Of a stretch of 52,873 bases of DNA, positions 18,386-27,397 are shown in pieces. The position numbers were made by a program, and so were the translations under genes. Source of the stretch: Rhodobacterales bacterium (lineage in GTDB: Bacteria; Pseudomonadota; Alphaproteobacteria; Rhodobacterales; Rhodobacteraceae); assembly GCA_003249215.1 (NCBI GenBank), contig QKJR01000092.1, forward strand, positions 1-52,873, read 5' to 3'. The notes under the pieces are model-generated. The model ran no database searches. It saw only the letters and a list, made by a program, of their open reading frames with translations, and had not been told where the DNA came from. The first letter of the stretch is position 1. Each line of letters starts with the position of its first letter.

Positions 18386-20575
18386 ATGGCTGAGGCGAGC
18401 TGGTTCGATCAGGGCGCGCGGATCTCGGTGCTGACCCCCGAGGGGGTGGGCAAGCCGCTCGATTATCTGGCGCCCGAGGGCGGATGTTTTGCGGGCGCCT
18501 TCGTCGAGGTGCCGCTCGGGCCGCGGCGCGTCGTGGGCGTGGTCTGGGGCCGCGGCGACGGGCGGTTCGATGCGGCGAAATTGCGCGCGGTTGCCCGCGT
18601 GCTCGACGTGCCGCCCTTGCGCGACGAGCTGCGCCAGTTCCTGATCCGGATGGCGGACTATACGATGACGCCCCTGGCCGCGGTGCTGCGTCTGGCCACG
18701 CGCACGCCGGGGCTCTTCGATCCGCCGGGGTCGCGCAAGATCTATCGGCTGGGGACGGGGGAACCGGGGCGCGAGACCGAGGCGCGGGCGCGTGTCCTCG
18801 AAGTGTTGCGCGATCATGGCGGGGCGGGGTTTTACCTGGGCGAACTGGCACAGCTCGCGGGCGTCACCTCGCAGGTGGTCAAGGGGCTCGTCAAATCCGG
18901 TGCGGTCGAGGAGGCCGAGCAGCCGCGCGACCTGCCCTATCCGCGGCTCGACCCTGACCTGCCGGGCAAGGATCTGTCCGAGGATCAGGCGGCCGGCGCC
19001 GCCGCCCTGCGCGCGGGCGCCGGGGCCTTTGGCGTCACGCTGCTGAAGGGCGTCACCGGTTCGGGCAAGACCGAGGTTTACCTCGAGGCGGTGGCCGAAT
19101 GCCTGCGGCAGGGGCGGCAGGCGCTGGTTCTGCTGCCGGAAATCGCGCTGACCTCCGAGTTCCTGACACGCGTCGAGGCGCGGTTTGGCGCGCGGCCGGG
19201 CGAGTGGCATTCGGGCGCGACGCAGGGCGAGCGGCGGCGCCTGTGGCGGATGGTGGCCGAGGGCGGCTGCCAGATGGTGGTGGGGGCGCGCTCGGCACTC
19301 TTCCTGCCGTTCCGCGATCTGGGGCTGATCGTCGTCGATGAGGAACACGATACTTCCTACAAGCAGGAAGAGGGTGCGCTTTACAATGCGCGCGACATGG
19401 CGGTGCTGCGCGCCAGCTTCGCCGCGGCGCAGGTGGTGCTGGCCTCGGCCACGCCCAGCCTTGAAAGCTGGGCCAATGCCGAGGCCGGAAAATATGCCCG
19501 CGTCGATCTGAAATCCCGCTTCGGCGCCTCGGAGCTGCCCGAGATGGCCACGATCGACATGCGCGACGAACGCATCGAGAGCGCGCATTGGATCTCGCCC
19601 AGCCTCGTCGGCGCGGTGCTCGACCGCATGAGCCGGGGCGAGCAGTCGATGCTGTTTCTCAACCGCCGCGGCTATGCGCCGGTCACCATCTGCCGCGCCT
19701 GCGGGCATCAGATCGGCTGCGATCACTGCGACGCGCGGATGGTCGAGCATCGCTTCCTCAAACGCCTCGTCTGCCACCAATGCGGCGAGACGAAGCCGAT
19801 CCCCACCGCCTGCCCGAGCTGCGGGGTCGAGGGCAAGCTCGCCCCCGTCGGCCCCGGGGTGGAGCGGCTGGCCGAGGAGGTGACGGAACGGTTTCCGCAG
19901 GCACGGGTTGCGGTGCTGTCGTCGGACCTTTTCGGCTCGGCCCGCGCGCTGAAAGAGGCGATCGGCGAGATCGCCGCGGGCGCGGCCGACATCATCATCG
20001 GCACCCAGATCGTGGCCAAGGGGCACAATTTCCCCAAGCTCACCCTCGTCGGCGTGATCGACGCGGACCTCGGATTGCAGGGATCCGACCTGCGCGCGGC
20101 CGAGCGGACCTTCCAATTGATGCGGCAGGTGGCGGGCCGCGCGGGGCGCGCCGAAAAGCCGGGCCTTGCCCTTCTGCAAAGCTTCCAGCCCGATCACCCG
20201 GTCATCCGCGCGATCCTGGGCGGCGACGAGGAAGAATTCTGGCGCGCCGAGGCCGAGGGGCGCCGCGTGGCCGGTGTGCCGCCTTATGGCAGAATGGCGG
20301 GGATCATCCTGTCGGGGCCCGAGCTGCAACCGCTGTTCGAGATCGGCGCGGAATTGGCCCGCCGCGACGCGCCGCTGCGCCGGATCGGCGCGCAGCTTTT
20401 CGGGCCGGCGCCCGCGCCGATTGCGCGCGTGCGCGGGCGGCACCGGGTGCGGATGCTGATCAAGGCCGTGAAGGCCGCCCCCCTGCAAGGCGCAATCGGC
20501 GCGTGGCTGCGGGGGATGAAACTGCCCAACAACGTGCGGCTGGCGGTCGATATCGACCCGCAGAGCTTCCTCTAG
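18386..20575 (+). CDS. priA: primosomal replication restart helicase PriA
   Basis: 3'-5' helicase that reloads the replisome at stalled forks. The 729-residue product has the N-terminal DNA-binding domain (VLTPEGVGKPLDYLAP). The helicase core has Walker A GVTGSGKTEVY near residue 222 and DEEHD near 318. The zinc-binding insertion is CRACG...CDHCDARM...CHQCG...CPSCG. The second helicase lobe carries IIGTQIVAKGHNFP and QVAGRAGR. ATG at 18386 preceded by CAGGGCGG. A longer frame begins inside repeat site C and is unlikely. Its stop overlaps the stop of the YeeE/YedE permease gene by 4 bp (convergent). Confidence 0.97.
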   Translation: MAEASWFDQGARISVLTPEGVGKPLDYLAPEGGCFAGAFVEVPLGPRRVVGVVWGRGDGRFDAAKLRAVARVLDVPPLRDELRQFLIRMADYTMTPLAAVLRLATRTPGLFDPPGSRKIYRLGTGEPGRETEARARVLEVLRDHGGAGFYLGELAQLAGVTSQVVKGLVKSGAVEEAEQPRDLPYPRLDPDLPGKDLSEDQAAGAAALRAGAGAFGVTLLKGVTGSGKTEVYLEAVAECLRQGRQALVLLPEIALTSEFLTRVEARFGARPGEWHSGATQGERRRLWRMVAEGGCQMVVGARSALFLPFRDLGLIVVDEEHDTSYKQEEGALYNARDMAVLRASFAAAQVVLASATPSLESWANAEAGKYARVDLKSRFGASELPEMATIDMRDERIESAHWISPSLVGAVLDRMSRGEQSMLFLNRRGYAPVTICRACGHQIGCDHCDARMVEHRFLKRLVCHQCGETKPIPTACPSCGVEGKLAPVGPGVERLAEEVTERFPQARVAVLSSDLFGSARALKEAIGEIAAGAADIIIGTQIVAKGHNFPKLTLVGVIDADLGLQGSDLRAAERTFQLMRQVAGRAGRAEKPGLALLQSFQPDHPVIRAILGGDEEEFWRAEAEGRRVAGVPPYGRMAGIILSGPELQPLFEIGAELARRDAPLRRIGAQLFGPAPAPIARVRGRHRVRMLIKAVKAAPLQGAIGAWLRGMKLPNNVRLAVDIDPQSFL

Positions 20576-21639
20576 CAGGCCGCCGCCGGCGCCCGCGCGC
20601 CGCGCTGATCGAGCAGGAAATCGGTCGCCACCGCGCCGATCCACATGCAGCAGAGCGCGAGCCACGCGGTTGCGGCAAAGACCGAGGTGCCCGTCACCCC
20701 GTTGCCAATCGCGCAGCCACCCGCGAGCATCGCACCGAACCCCATCAGCACCGCCCCGATCATCGAGCGCCGCATCACCGGCACCGAGTCGAAGGCCTGC
20801 CAGTGGAACTCGCGCGCCAGAAGCGAAGAGGCGAGCGCGCCGATCACCACCCCGGGCACCAGACCCACATCGAATTCCAGAAGCGCATTGCGGTCGAGGA
20901 AAAACATCAGCGTATTGGCCGAGGGGCCCGAGAAAGTGGCCGAGGTGACCGGCACCGGATCGAAGGCCACCTGCGCAAGCTGCCAGGTGAGCACCCAGCC
21001 GACCGCCACCGCAAAGCCGACACCCGAGGCGAAGATCAGCACCTTCGCCCCGATCCGGTTGCGCAGCGACAAGATCAGCGCGAGCACGGCAACGGCGAGG
21101 CCCAGCACGAGCCCGGCCCAGTCGGGCAAGTGGAGGGCCGCGAGCAGGTTCACGTTCTCGGCCCCGGTGATCCAGAGCGAGGCGAGCCGGTCGCGCAGCG
21201 GCGCGAGGATGCCATGCAGGCTCATCTGCGCCGTCACGGCAAAGATCAGTCCCGAGACGACCGAGCGCAGATTGCCAGTGGCCGCAAGCACCAGAAGCCG
21301 CCCCGAGCAGCCGCGCGAGAGCACCATGCCGACGCCAAAGATCAGCCCGCCGATCACCGCGCCCGACCAGGTGCCCGGCACCGACATCACGCGCGCATCC
21401 AACGCCCGGAACAGCCCGAGCCATTGCGCCCCCTGCACCCAGACCATCGCGGTCGAGAAGGTCAGCAGCCAGACCGAGACCTTGGGCCCTAGCGAGCCAC
21501 GCGCAAATTCCACCGTCGCCGCGCGCAGGCAGAAGTTCGAGCGCTGCGCCGCGACCCCGAAGACGATGCCGGTGATCAGACCGAACAGCGCCGCGGTCGG
21601 CCCCTCTCCGATGCTCTCGATGATGGCGACGATATCCAT
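20572..21639 (-). CDS. YeeE/YedE (TsuA-type) sulfur-compound transporter
   Basis: Inner-membrane permease of the YeeE/YedE family, whose characterised member TsuA imports thiosulfate. The 355-residue protein has about ten membrane segments and the conserved cysteine motifs thought to pass thiosulfate along: NFCLR near residue 36, SRGCSGR near 109, and GGCAIGNG near 314. ATG at 21639 with GGGAG upstream (MDIVAIIES). It overlaps priA tail to tail by 4 bp and is divergent from msrA. Thiosulfate is inferred from the family; other sulfur species are possible. Confidence 0.85.
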   Translation of the reverse strand: MDIVAIIESIGEGPTAALFGLITGIVFGVAAQRSNFCLRAATVEFARGSLGPKVSVWLLTFSTAMVWVQGAQWLGLFRALDARVMSVPGTWSGAVIGGLIFGVGMVLSRGCSGRLLVLAATGNLRSVVSGLIFAVTAQMSLHGILAPLRDRLASLWITGAENVNLLAALHLPDWAGLVLGLAVAVLALILSLRNRIGAKVLIFASGVGFAVAVGWVLTWQLAQVAFDPVPVTSATFSGPSANTLMFFLDRNALLEFDVGLVPGVVIGALASSLLAREFHWQAFDSVPVMRRSMIGAVLMGFGAMLAGGCAIGNGVTGTSVFAATAWLALCCMWIGAVATDFLLDQRGARAPAAAC

Positions 21640-21794
21640 GGCGCTCTCCCTCTCCCGCATGGCGGACATGCCATTATTGCACAGTTTTCTCCTTGATCTG
21701 AATCATCCGCTTGGGCGCGGGGGCGCCGTTGCGCTGCCCGATGGGGCTGGACGCAAGGCCCACGCCCTCTATATCCGGGCAAAGGAGAGCGCCC

Positions 21795-22430
21795 ATGAAA
21801 CCCACCGCCCTGCCCCGCCCCGATCAGGCCCTGCCCGGCCGCGCCGAGCCGATGCCGCTCACCGAGACGCATTTCCTCAACGGGCGCGACCTGCGCAGCC
21901 CGGTGCCCGAAGGGATGGAGCAGGCGATGTTCGGCATGGGCTGTTTCTGGGGGGTCGAACGCAAGTTCTGGCAGGTGCCCGGCGTCTGGCTCACGATGGT
22001 GGGCTATGCCGGGGGCCTCACCCCGAACCCGACCTATCGAGAGGTCTGCTCGGGGCTGACCGGCCATAACGAGGTGGTGCGGGTGATCTTCGAGCCCGCC
22101 GTGGTCAGCTATGAAACGCTCCTCAAGCTCTTCTGGGAGAACCACGACCCGACCCAAGGAATGCGGCAGGGCAACGACATCGGCACGCAATACCGTTCCG
22201 GCATCTACACCTATTCGCCCGAACAATGGGCCGCCGCCGAGGCGAGCCGCGACGCCTTCGCACCGCGCCTCGCTGGGGCGGGCTTTGGCCCGGTCACGAC
22301 CGAGATCCTGCCCGCGCCGGACTTCTACTACGCCGAGGATTACCACCAGCAATATCTCGCCAAAAATCCGCAGGGTTATTGCGGGCTTGGCGGCACCGGG
22401 GTGAGCTGCCCGATCGGCGTCGGGGTCTGA
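21795..22430 (+). CDS. msrA: peptide methionine sulfoxide reductase MsrA
   Basis: Reduces methionine-S-sulfoxide in proteins, repairing oxidative damage. The product is 211 residues, almost exactly the E. coli length. The catalytic motif GCFWG has its Cys at residue 50. GYAGG and [10 protein letters not shown] follow, then [13 protein letters not shown] and the late resolving cysteines in [18 protein letters not shown] at 21795 with AAGGAG upstream. The gene stands alone between the divergent YeeE/YedE permease and repeat site D. Confidence 0.96.
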   Translation: MKPTALPRPDQALPGRAEPMPLTETHFLNGRDLRSPVPEGMEQAMFGMGCFWGVERKFWQVPGVWLTMVGYAGGLTPNPTYREVCSGLTGHNEVVRVIFEPAVVSYETLLKLFWENHDPTQGMRQGNDIGTQYRSGIYTYSPEQWAAAEASRDAFAPRLAGAGFGPVTTEILPAPDFYYAEDYHQQYLAKNPQGYCGLGGTGVSCPIGVGV

Positions 22431-22437
22431 GCCGTCG

Positions 22438-22534
22438 AAGCCTCCGGCGGGAGTATTTGCACCAGGAAAAACCTTGCCCGGGGCACCGGCCCTTCGCCGA
22501 CAGGCTTTTTCTTGGCAAAAATACTCGAAAATCC
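22438..22534. repeat. palindromic intergenic element (site D)
   Basis: Left arm CCTCCGGCGGGAGTATTT-N3-CCAGGAAAAACC and right arm GGCTTTTTCTTGG-N3-AAATACTCGAAAATCC enclose a loop of about 27 bp. It begins 8 bp after the msrA stop and ends about 80 bp before prmA. The left outer part CCTCCGGCGGG is shared with site I. Confidence 0.8.
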
Positions 22535-22617
22535 GACCTCTCCCCGATGCGCCCCGGGCGATGCTTGACCCCGGGCGCATCCTGCGCGAAACCGGCGCAA
22601 AGCCGCGAGGAGCGATC

Positions 22618-23487
22618 ATGCCCACCTTCACCGCCTTCACCACCCTTGCCGACCGCGACCTTGCCGAGGCGCTGGCCGAGCTGATCGAGGATCTCGAGCC
22701 CGCGCCCTATGGCACCGGCGTCTTCGAGATCGAGGACGGGTCGGAGCGCTGGGAGGTCGGCGCCTATTTCCTCGAGCGCCCCGACGAGATCGCGCTGACG
22801 CTGCTCGCGCTCTCGCATCAGGCCGCGCCCTTCGTCGTGTCGGAGCTGCCCGAGACCGACTGGGTCGCCCATGTCCGCCGCGAGCTCGCCCCGGTCGTCG
22901 CCGGGCGGTTCTTCGTCTATGGCAGCCATGACGCCGACAAGGTGCCCGCGGACTCCGTGCCGCTGCTGATCGACGCGGCGATGGCCTTCGGCACCGGCCA
23001 CCACGGCACCACGCTCGGCTGTCTCTCGGCGCTCGACACGCTCGAGCGCGCGGGGCTCGTCGCGCATCGCGTGGCCGATATCGGCTGTGGCACGGCGGTG
23101 CTGGCGATGGCCGCGGCGAAACTCTGGCCCGAGACGGTGCTCGCCTCCGACATCGACCCAGTCGCGGTCGAGACTGCCACGGCCAATGTCGCCACGAACG
23201 GGCTTGCAGGGCGGGTGATCTGCCTCGAGGCGGCGGGGTTTGCCCATCCCGACCTGCAGGCGGCCGCGCCGTTCGACCTCATTTTTGCCAATATTCTCAA
23301 GGCGCCGCTGATCGCTCTGGCGCCGGATATGGGCCGTTTCTGTGCCGAATCGGGGCATGTGATCCTGTCGGGAATCCTGCACGCGCAAGCCGATGATGTG
23401 ATCGCCGCCTATCAGGCGCAGGGTTTTACCCTCGTCGTGCGAAACGAATTCGGCGATTGGACGACATTGGTTCTCAAGCGCGGATAA
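22618..23487 (+). CDS. prmA: ribosomal protein L11 methyltransferase PrmA
   Basis: SAM-dependent methyltransferase that trimethylates ribosomal protein L11. The 289-residue product has an N-terminal substrate-recognition domain, then AMAFGTGHHGTT, the SAM-binding loop ADIGCGTAVLAM, SDIDPVAVETA, and the catalytic-region motif FANILKAPL. All are typical of PrmA. ATG at 22618 preceded by GAGGAG; the frame is open further upstream through repeat site D but without a ribosome site. Confidence 0.93.
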   Translation: MPTFTAFTTLADRDLAEALAELIEDLEPAPYGTGVFEIEDGSERWEVGAYFLERPDEIALTLLALSHQAAPFVVSELPETDWVAHVRRELAPVVAGRFFVYGSHDADKVPADSVPLLIDAAMAFGTGHHGTTLGCLSALDTLERAGLVAHRVADIGCGTAVLAMAAAKLWPETVLASDIDPVAVETATANVATNGLAGRVICLEAAGFAHPDLQAAAPFDLIFANILKAPLIALAPDMGRFCAESGHVILSGILHAQADDVIAAYQAQGFTLVVRNEFGDWTTLVLKRG

Positions 23488-23577
23488 TCGCCCGACACAG
23501 TTATCGCTTCGTAAAGCAGTTGGAGGCATAATCGCCCTATCTGCCGAATGCGGCGATACTGTGTTGAAGGTGACGCG

Positions 23578-23928
23578 ATGGCCGACGTCAAACTTAAAAA
23601 TTTCGAGACCCGACTGGCCCGGATCGACCAGATCCATGCAGCGGGCGGTGCGTTCGAGGCGACCGGGGCGCTCGGCCGGTCCTATTTCGATGCGGTGCGG
23701 CCCAGGGCCCGCCGGTCCTTCCCCTGGCGCGGGACGGCGATGATCTTCCTCGGCGCGCTGCTGTTCAAGGGCACGCTGCTCGCCTATCTCGGGCCGGTCA
23801 TCTACAACGCGCGCGTCTCTTCGCTGGCCGATGGCACGATCTTCGAGAAAGCCGGCGCCTGGGTGCTCATGCCCGACAATGCGACGCGTTTCATCGCTGC
23901 GCTGCTCTCGCCATTCCTGTCGTCCTGA
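23578..23928 (+). CDS. small single-pass membrane protein, unrecognised
   Basis: A 116-residue protein of unknown function. The N-terminus is charged and helical (DVKLKNFETRLARIDQIHAAGGAFEATGALGRS), followed by a basic stretch RPRARRSFPWRG. One clear membrane segment runs about residues 62-82 (AMIFLGALLFKGTLLAYLGPVIY), and a hydrophobic C-terminus ends ATRFIAALLSPFLSS. ATG at 23578 with GAAGG upstream. It is 90 bp after prmA and ends at a shared bidirectional terminator, so it may be co-transcribed with prmA or stand alone. Confidence 0.7.
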   Translation: MADVKLKNFETRLARIDQIHAAGGAFEATGALGRSYFDAVRPRARRSFPWRGTAMIFLGALLFKGTLLAYLGPVIYNARVSSLADGTIFEKAGAWVLMPDNATRFIAALLSPFLSS

Positions 23929-23966
23929 CCCTGCGGGCACCGCGCCCCGATCGGTCTCGGACATGC

Positions 23967-23997
23967 AAAAGGCCGCCGGATCATCCTGCGGCCTTTG
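23967..23997. terminator. bidirectional Rho-independent terminator
   Basis: AAAGGCCGC (23968-23976) pairs with GCGGCCTTT (23988-23996) around an 11-base loop, giving an A-run on one side and a T-run on the other. It lies between two convergent genes, the small membrane protein and the DUF1127 peptide, and can serve both. Confidence 0.85.
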
Positions 23998-24042
23998 CCC
24001 TTGCCCCGAGGGCACACTTTTGTGGATGCGTCGCGTCCGGCC

Positions 24043-24231
24043 TCAGCCGGCGATGCGTTCGATATCGAACCGGGTCAGACCGATGTCGCTGAGCTCGCGA
24101 TCGCTCAGCTTGGTGAGCGCGTTGCGGGTCACGCGGGCGTCGTTCCACGCCATCACGCTATCGATCATTTTCGAAACGAACCCGGTCCGACCGTTCCGGA
24201 CCAGGACGCGGTTGGTGTCAGCGGCGGACAT
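24043..24231 (-). CDS. DUF1127 small basic protein
   Basis: A 62-residue DUF1127-family peptide. The C-terminal half has the family pattern LTKLSDRELSDIGLTRFDIERI, a short arginine/aspartate helix. DUF1127 proteins of alphaproteobacteria have been linked to RNA turnover, stress and metal or phosphate responses, but the role of this one is not visible. ATG at 24231 with AAGGA seven bases upstream; the frame continues upstream without a better start. It is transcribed away from ruvC and ends at the bidirectional terminator. Confidence 0.85.
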   Translation of the reverse strand: MSAADTNRVLVRNGRTGFVSKMIDSVMAWNDARVTRNALTKLSDRELSDIGLTRFDIERIAG

Positions 24232-24567
24232 TGCACGTTCCTTTTCAATTTTGCATAAGACTGGGACATCGCCCCTCTGAATGCGCACATAAAGCGGGCA
24301 GTTCGTGAAAACAATCGCCACAAAAGCATCCCCGCCATGCGCTTTTCGCATGTCGAGAGGCGTGGTTAACGCCCCCGGTAAACAGTCGGCATTCTGCCCG
24401 CCAGATCAGTCATTTCGTCGGTTCCTATGGGCCAGGCCAGGCCACAATGACCAGACTGCGCGCGCCTTGGGTTATCAATCGGTAAATCCTCATCCCCTGC
24501 TTCCCACTTTGCGATGTTCACTTTTCGTGCTAACCGTTGAAAAACGGCAACAGATCGGCAGGCGAGC
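24232..24567. promoter_or_regulatory. 336-bp divergent control region (DUF1127 / ruvC)
   Basis: AT-richer than its surroundings and without a gene. It holds a hairpin CATGCG-CTTTT-CGCATG at 24336-24352 and a LexA-like site listed separately. For the DUF1127 gene, the minus strand reads TTGTTT, 16 bases, TTATGT about 50 bases before the ATG, a weak promoter candidate. No clear -35/-10 pair is visible for ruvC. Confidence 0.5.
24516..24530 (+). promoter_or_regulatory. degenerate LexA (SOS) box upstream of ruvCAB
   Basis: GTTC-N7-GTGC, 38 bp before the ruvC ATG. The alphaproteobacterial LexA box is GTTC-N7-GTTC, so seven of the eight defined bases match. The position in front of an SOS-type operon makes it plausible; the mismatch keeps confidence low. 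Confidence 0.4.
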
Positions 24568-25119
24568 ATGCGCGTGATCGGCATCGACCCGGGGCTTCGC
24601 AACCTCGGCTGGGGAATCATCGAGATGGAGGGACCACGCCTGCGCCACATCGCCAATGGCACGGTGCATTCGGCGGGCGAGGATCTCTCGCTGCGCCTCG
24701 TCGCGCTCTTTCAGGGCCTGACCGAGGTCATCGCCACCCACGCGCCGCAGGCCGCCGCGGTCGAGCAGACCTTCGTCAACAAGGATGCGGTGGCCACGCT
24801 GAAGCTCGGGCAGGCGCGGGGCATCGCGCTTCTGGTGCCGGCGCAGGCCGGGCTCGCGGTCGGCGAATATGCCCCGAATGCGGTGAAGAAGGCGGTCGTC
24901 GGGGTCGGACACGCCGACAAGATGCAGGTTCAGCACATGGTGCGCCATCAACTGCCCGGCGTAACCTTCGACAGCCCCGACGCGGCGGACGCGCTCGCCA
25001 TCGCGATCTGCCACGCGCATCACCTGCAATCGGCCGCCCGCACCGGGGCCGCCATGCTCGGGCGCGGCGCGCTCGAGATCACCGCCGGTCAGGCCCGGAT
25101 CCGGAGGGCCGCGCGATGA
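24568..25119 (+). CDS. ruvC: Holliday junction resolvase RuvC
   Basis: Endonuclease that cuts Holliday junctions in the RuvABC resolvasome. The 183-residue product has the RNase H-like fold with the four catalytic acids at the same numbers as in E. coli: D7 (IGIDPGL), E66 (AVEQTFV), D138 and D141 ([15 protein letters not shown]). ATG at 24568 with GCAGGCG upstream. The stop overlaps the ruvA start by 4 bp (ATGA), so translation is coupled. Confidence 0.97.
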   Translation: MRVIGIDPGLRNLGWGIIEMEGPRLRHIANGTVHSAGEDLSLRLVALFQGLTEVIATHAPQAAAVEQTFVNKDAVATLKLGQARGIALLVPAQAGLAVGEYAPNAVKKAVVGVGHADKMQVQHMVRHQLPGVTFDSPDAADALAIAICHAHHLQSAARTGAAMLGRGALEITAGQARIRRAAR

Positions 25120-25778
25120 TCGGACGGATTTCCGGCACGATCATCCACCGCGCGATGGATCACGTCCTGATCGACGTGCGCGGCGTGGGCTATATCGTCC
25201 ATGTCTCGACCCGCACCGCCTCGACCCTGCCCCCAGTGGGCGAGGCCTGCGCACTTTATACCGACCTTCTGGTGCGCGAGGATCTGCTGCAGCTTTTCGG
25301 CTTTCCGACGCTCCTGGAAAAGGAATGGCATCGCCTCTTGACCTCGGTGCAGGGGATCGGCGCGAAGGCCTCGCTCGCGATCCTCGGCACGCTCGGCCCC
25401 GAGGGCACCGGCCGCGCGATCGCACTTAGCGACTGGTCGGCGATCAAGGCCGCGCCGGGCGTCGGCCCGAAGCTCGCCCAGCGCGTGGTGATGGAGCTGA
25501 AGGACAAGGCACCGACCGTGATGGCGCTCGGCGGTGCGCTCAGCGTCGATACCGCGCCGAGCGATGAGGTGATCGAAGCCGCGCCGAAGCCCCGCACGCG
25601 CCCCGCCGTCGCGCCCAAGGCGAATTTCACCGCCGAAGCGCTCTCGGCGCTCACCAATCTCGGCTACAACCCGTCGGAGGCTGCCGCCGCCGTCGCCGAG
25701 GCCAGCGAGAACCCCGACGCCACCGATACCGCCAAACTGATCCGCACCGCGCTGCGCCTTCTCGCGCCCAAGGACTAG
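25116..25778 (+). CDS. ruvA: Holliday junction DNA-binding protein RuvA
   Basis: Tetrameric protein that binds the four-way junction and loads the RuvB motor. The 220-residue product starts MIGRISGTI and has the N-terminal OB fold ([18 protein letters not shown]). Helix-hairpin-helix motifs follow ([17 protein letters not shown] and [18 protein letters not shown]), then a flexible Ala/Pro linker (about 140-170) and the C-terminal RuvB-binding domain ([21 protein letters not shown]). ATG overlaps ruvC by 4 bp. The stop TAG is directly followed by repeat half-site E. Confidence 0.96.
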   Translation: MIGRISGTIIHRAMDHVLIDVRGVGYIVHVSTRTASTLPPVGEACALYTDLLVREDLLQLFGFPTLLEKEWHRLLTSVQGIGAKASLAILGTLGPEGTGRAIALSDWSAIKAAPGVGPKLAQRVVMELKDKAPTVMALGGALSVDTAPSDEVIEAAPKPRTRPAVAPKANFTAEALSALTNLGYNPSEAAAAVAEASENPDATDTAKLIRTALRLLAPKD

Positions 25779-25829
25779 CCTCTTTTTCTTGGTTCAAATA
25801 CTCCGGGGGAGCGGGGGCAGCGCCCCCGC
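25779..25829 (+). repeat. intergenic element, half copy (site E)
   Basis: Starts at the base after the ruvA stop: CCTCTTTTTCTTGG-N3-AAATACTCC, then GGGG and the hairpin GCGGGGGC-AGC-GCCCCCGC. It separates ruvA from ruvB inside the ruv cluster. Confidence 0.78.
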
Positions 25830-25850
25830 CCGTCCCAAAGGCCCTGACCG

Positions 25851-26900
25851 ATGACCGAACCCGACCCGACGCTCCGCCCCGAACGCCTGCCCGACGACGC
25901 CGACCGCGCGTTGCGTCCGCAGGCGCTCGAGGACTTCATCGGTCAGGCCGAGGCCCGCGCCAACCTCCGCGTCTTCATCGAAAGCGCCAAGATGCGCGGT
26001 CAGGCGATGGATCACACGCTGTTCCACGGGCCCCCGGGCCTCGGCAAGACGACGCTCGCGCAGATCATGGCGCGCGAGCTCGGCGTGAATTTCAAGATGA
26101 CCTCGGGCCCGGTTCTGGCCAAGGCCGGCGATCTGGCCGCGATCCTGACCAATCTCGAACGCAACGACGTGCTCTTCATCGACGAGATCCACCGGATGAA
26201 CCCGGCCGTCGAGGAAGTGCTCTACCCCGCGATGGAGGATTTCGAGCTCGATCTGGTGATCGGCGAGGGGCCGGCCGCGCGCACCGTGCGCATCGAGCTG
26301 CAACCCTTCACGCTCGTGGGCGCGACCACGCGCCTCGGCCTCCTGACCACGCCCTTGCGCGACCGCTTCGGCATCCCGACCCGGCTGCAATTCTACACCG
26401 AGGACGAGCTCGACCTGATTGTCAGCCGCGGCGCGCGGCTCCTCGGCCTGCCCTATGAGCCCGAGGGCACCCGCGAGATTGCGCGGCGCGCCCGCGGCAC
26501 GCCGCGCATCGCGGGCCGCCTTCTGCGCCGGGTTGTCGATTTCGCGCTCGTCGAGGGCGACGGACGGCTCACCCGCGCCATCGCCGACACCGGGCTCACC
26601 CGGCTCGGCGTCGATCATCTGGGCCTCGATGGGGCCGACCGGCGCTATCTGCGGCTGATGGCCGAGCATTACGGCGGCGGGCCGGTCGGCGTCGAAACCC
26701 TCTCGGCCGCGCTCTCGGAAAGCCGCGACGCGATCGAGGAGGTGATCGAGCCGTACCTGCTGCAGCAGGGTCTGGTGCAGCGCACCCCGCGCGGGCGGAT
26801 GCTGGGGCCACGCGCCTGGCGGCATCTGGGGCTCGAGGCGCCGCAAGCGCCCCCCGGTACGCCCCCCACCGCGCCGCAGGGCGATCTGTTCGAGGGCTGA
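25851..26900 (+). CDS. ruvB: Holliday junction branch migration ATPase RuvB
   Basis: Hexameric AAA+ motor that pulls DNA through the RuvA-junction complex. 349 residues. Walker [10 protein letters not shown] is at 60-68 and Walker B DEIH at 111-114. Sensor 1 GATTRLG follows, then the arginine-finger region LRDRFG. The C-terminal winged helix ends with [23 protein letters not shown] at 25851 preceded by AAAGG. It is 72 bp after ruvA, separated by repeat half-site E, so it is less tightly coupled than ruvC-ruvA. Confidence 0.98.
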   Translation: MTEPDPTLRPERLPDDADRALRPQALEDFIGQAEARANLRVFIESAKMRGQAMDHTLFHGPPGLGKTTLAQIMARELGVNFKMTSGPVLAKAGDLAAILTNLERNDVLFIDEIHRMNPAVEEVLYPAMEDFELDLVIGEGPAARTVRIELQPFTLVGATTRLGLLTTPLRDRFGIPTRLQFYTEDELDLIVSRGARLLGLPYEPEGTREIARRARGTPRIAGRLLRRVVDFALVEGDGRLTRAIADTGLTRLGVDHLGLDGADRRYLRLMAEHYGGGPVGVETLSAALSESRDAIEEVIEPYLLQQGLVQRTPRGRMLGPRAWRHLGLEAPQAPPGTPPTAPQGDLFEG

Positions 26901-26948
26901 GGCAATCCGCCGCTTGCCCGGCGCCACGTCACCGCCTATCCCGGGATC

Positions 26949-27359
26949 ATGAGCACCCCGCCCCTTGCCCGTTTCGAGATCACCGAGGCCGCGATCGACG
27001 CCGTCGTCACCGCCTTCTACGCCCGCGTGCGAGCGCATCCGATGCTCGGCCCCGTCTTTGCCGTCCATGTCGCGGACTGGCCCGAACACGAGGCCAAGGT
27101 GGCCAGTTTCTGGAAGGGTTCGATCCTGCATCTGCCCGGTTATGGCGGCTCGCCGATGATGGCGCACCGCCGCGCGCAGAACGTCAAACCGGGGATGTTC
27201 TCGGTCTGGCTCGGGCTCTTCGATCAGGTTTTGGTGGATGAGCTGCCGCCCGAGACCGCGCGTGCCTGGTCGGCGCTGGCGCACAAGATCGGCACCAGCC
27301 TGCGCGCCGGCGTGGTCGAGCGCGAGACGCTGCCGGGCGGTATCCCGAAGCTGCGCTGA
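26949..27359 (+). CDS. group III truncated haemoglobin
   Basis: A 136-residue globin of the trHbIII class. Typical features are FYARVRAHPMLGPVF in helices A-B, the conserved Trp/Phe in WPEHEAKVASFWKGSIL, GYGGSPMMAHR, and the F-helix region KPGMFSVWLGLFDQVLVDEL with the conserved WL-x-LF. There is no signal peptide, so it is cytoplasmic. Group III globins are linked to NO or low-oxygen handling, but the ligand is not known here. It lies 48 bp after ruvB and could be transcribed with it. The ribosome site is weak. Confidence 0.85.
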   Translation: MSTPPLARFEITEAAIDAVVTAFYARVRAHPMLGPVFAVHVADWPEHEAKVASFWKGSILHLPGYGGSPMMAHRRAQNVKPGMFSVWLGLFDQVLVDELPPETARAWSALAHKIGTSLRAGVVERETLPGGIPKLR

Positions 27360-27367
27360 GCGCTTCG

Positions 27368-27397
27368 GGATTTTTGAGTATTTGGGCCAAGAAAAGC
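27368..27397 (-). repeat. intergenic element, half copy (site F)
   Basis: On the minus strand it reads GCTTTTCTTGG-N3-AAATACTCAAAAATCC, beginning at the base after the TAG stop of the DUF697 gene. It fills nearly all of the 38-bp gap to the convergent globin gene. Confidence 0.75.

Noticed and set aside
18191..21424. Long minus-strand frame opposite priA and running into the YeeE/YedE gene
   Set aside because: Shadow of priA; composition is random-like and the plus strand has complete PriA motifs. The same reasoning removes 40362-42833 (minus, opposite the importer genes), 46920-49721 (plus, opposite the helicase) and 90-1754 (plus, opposite ftsH).
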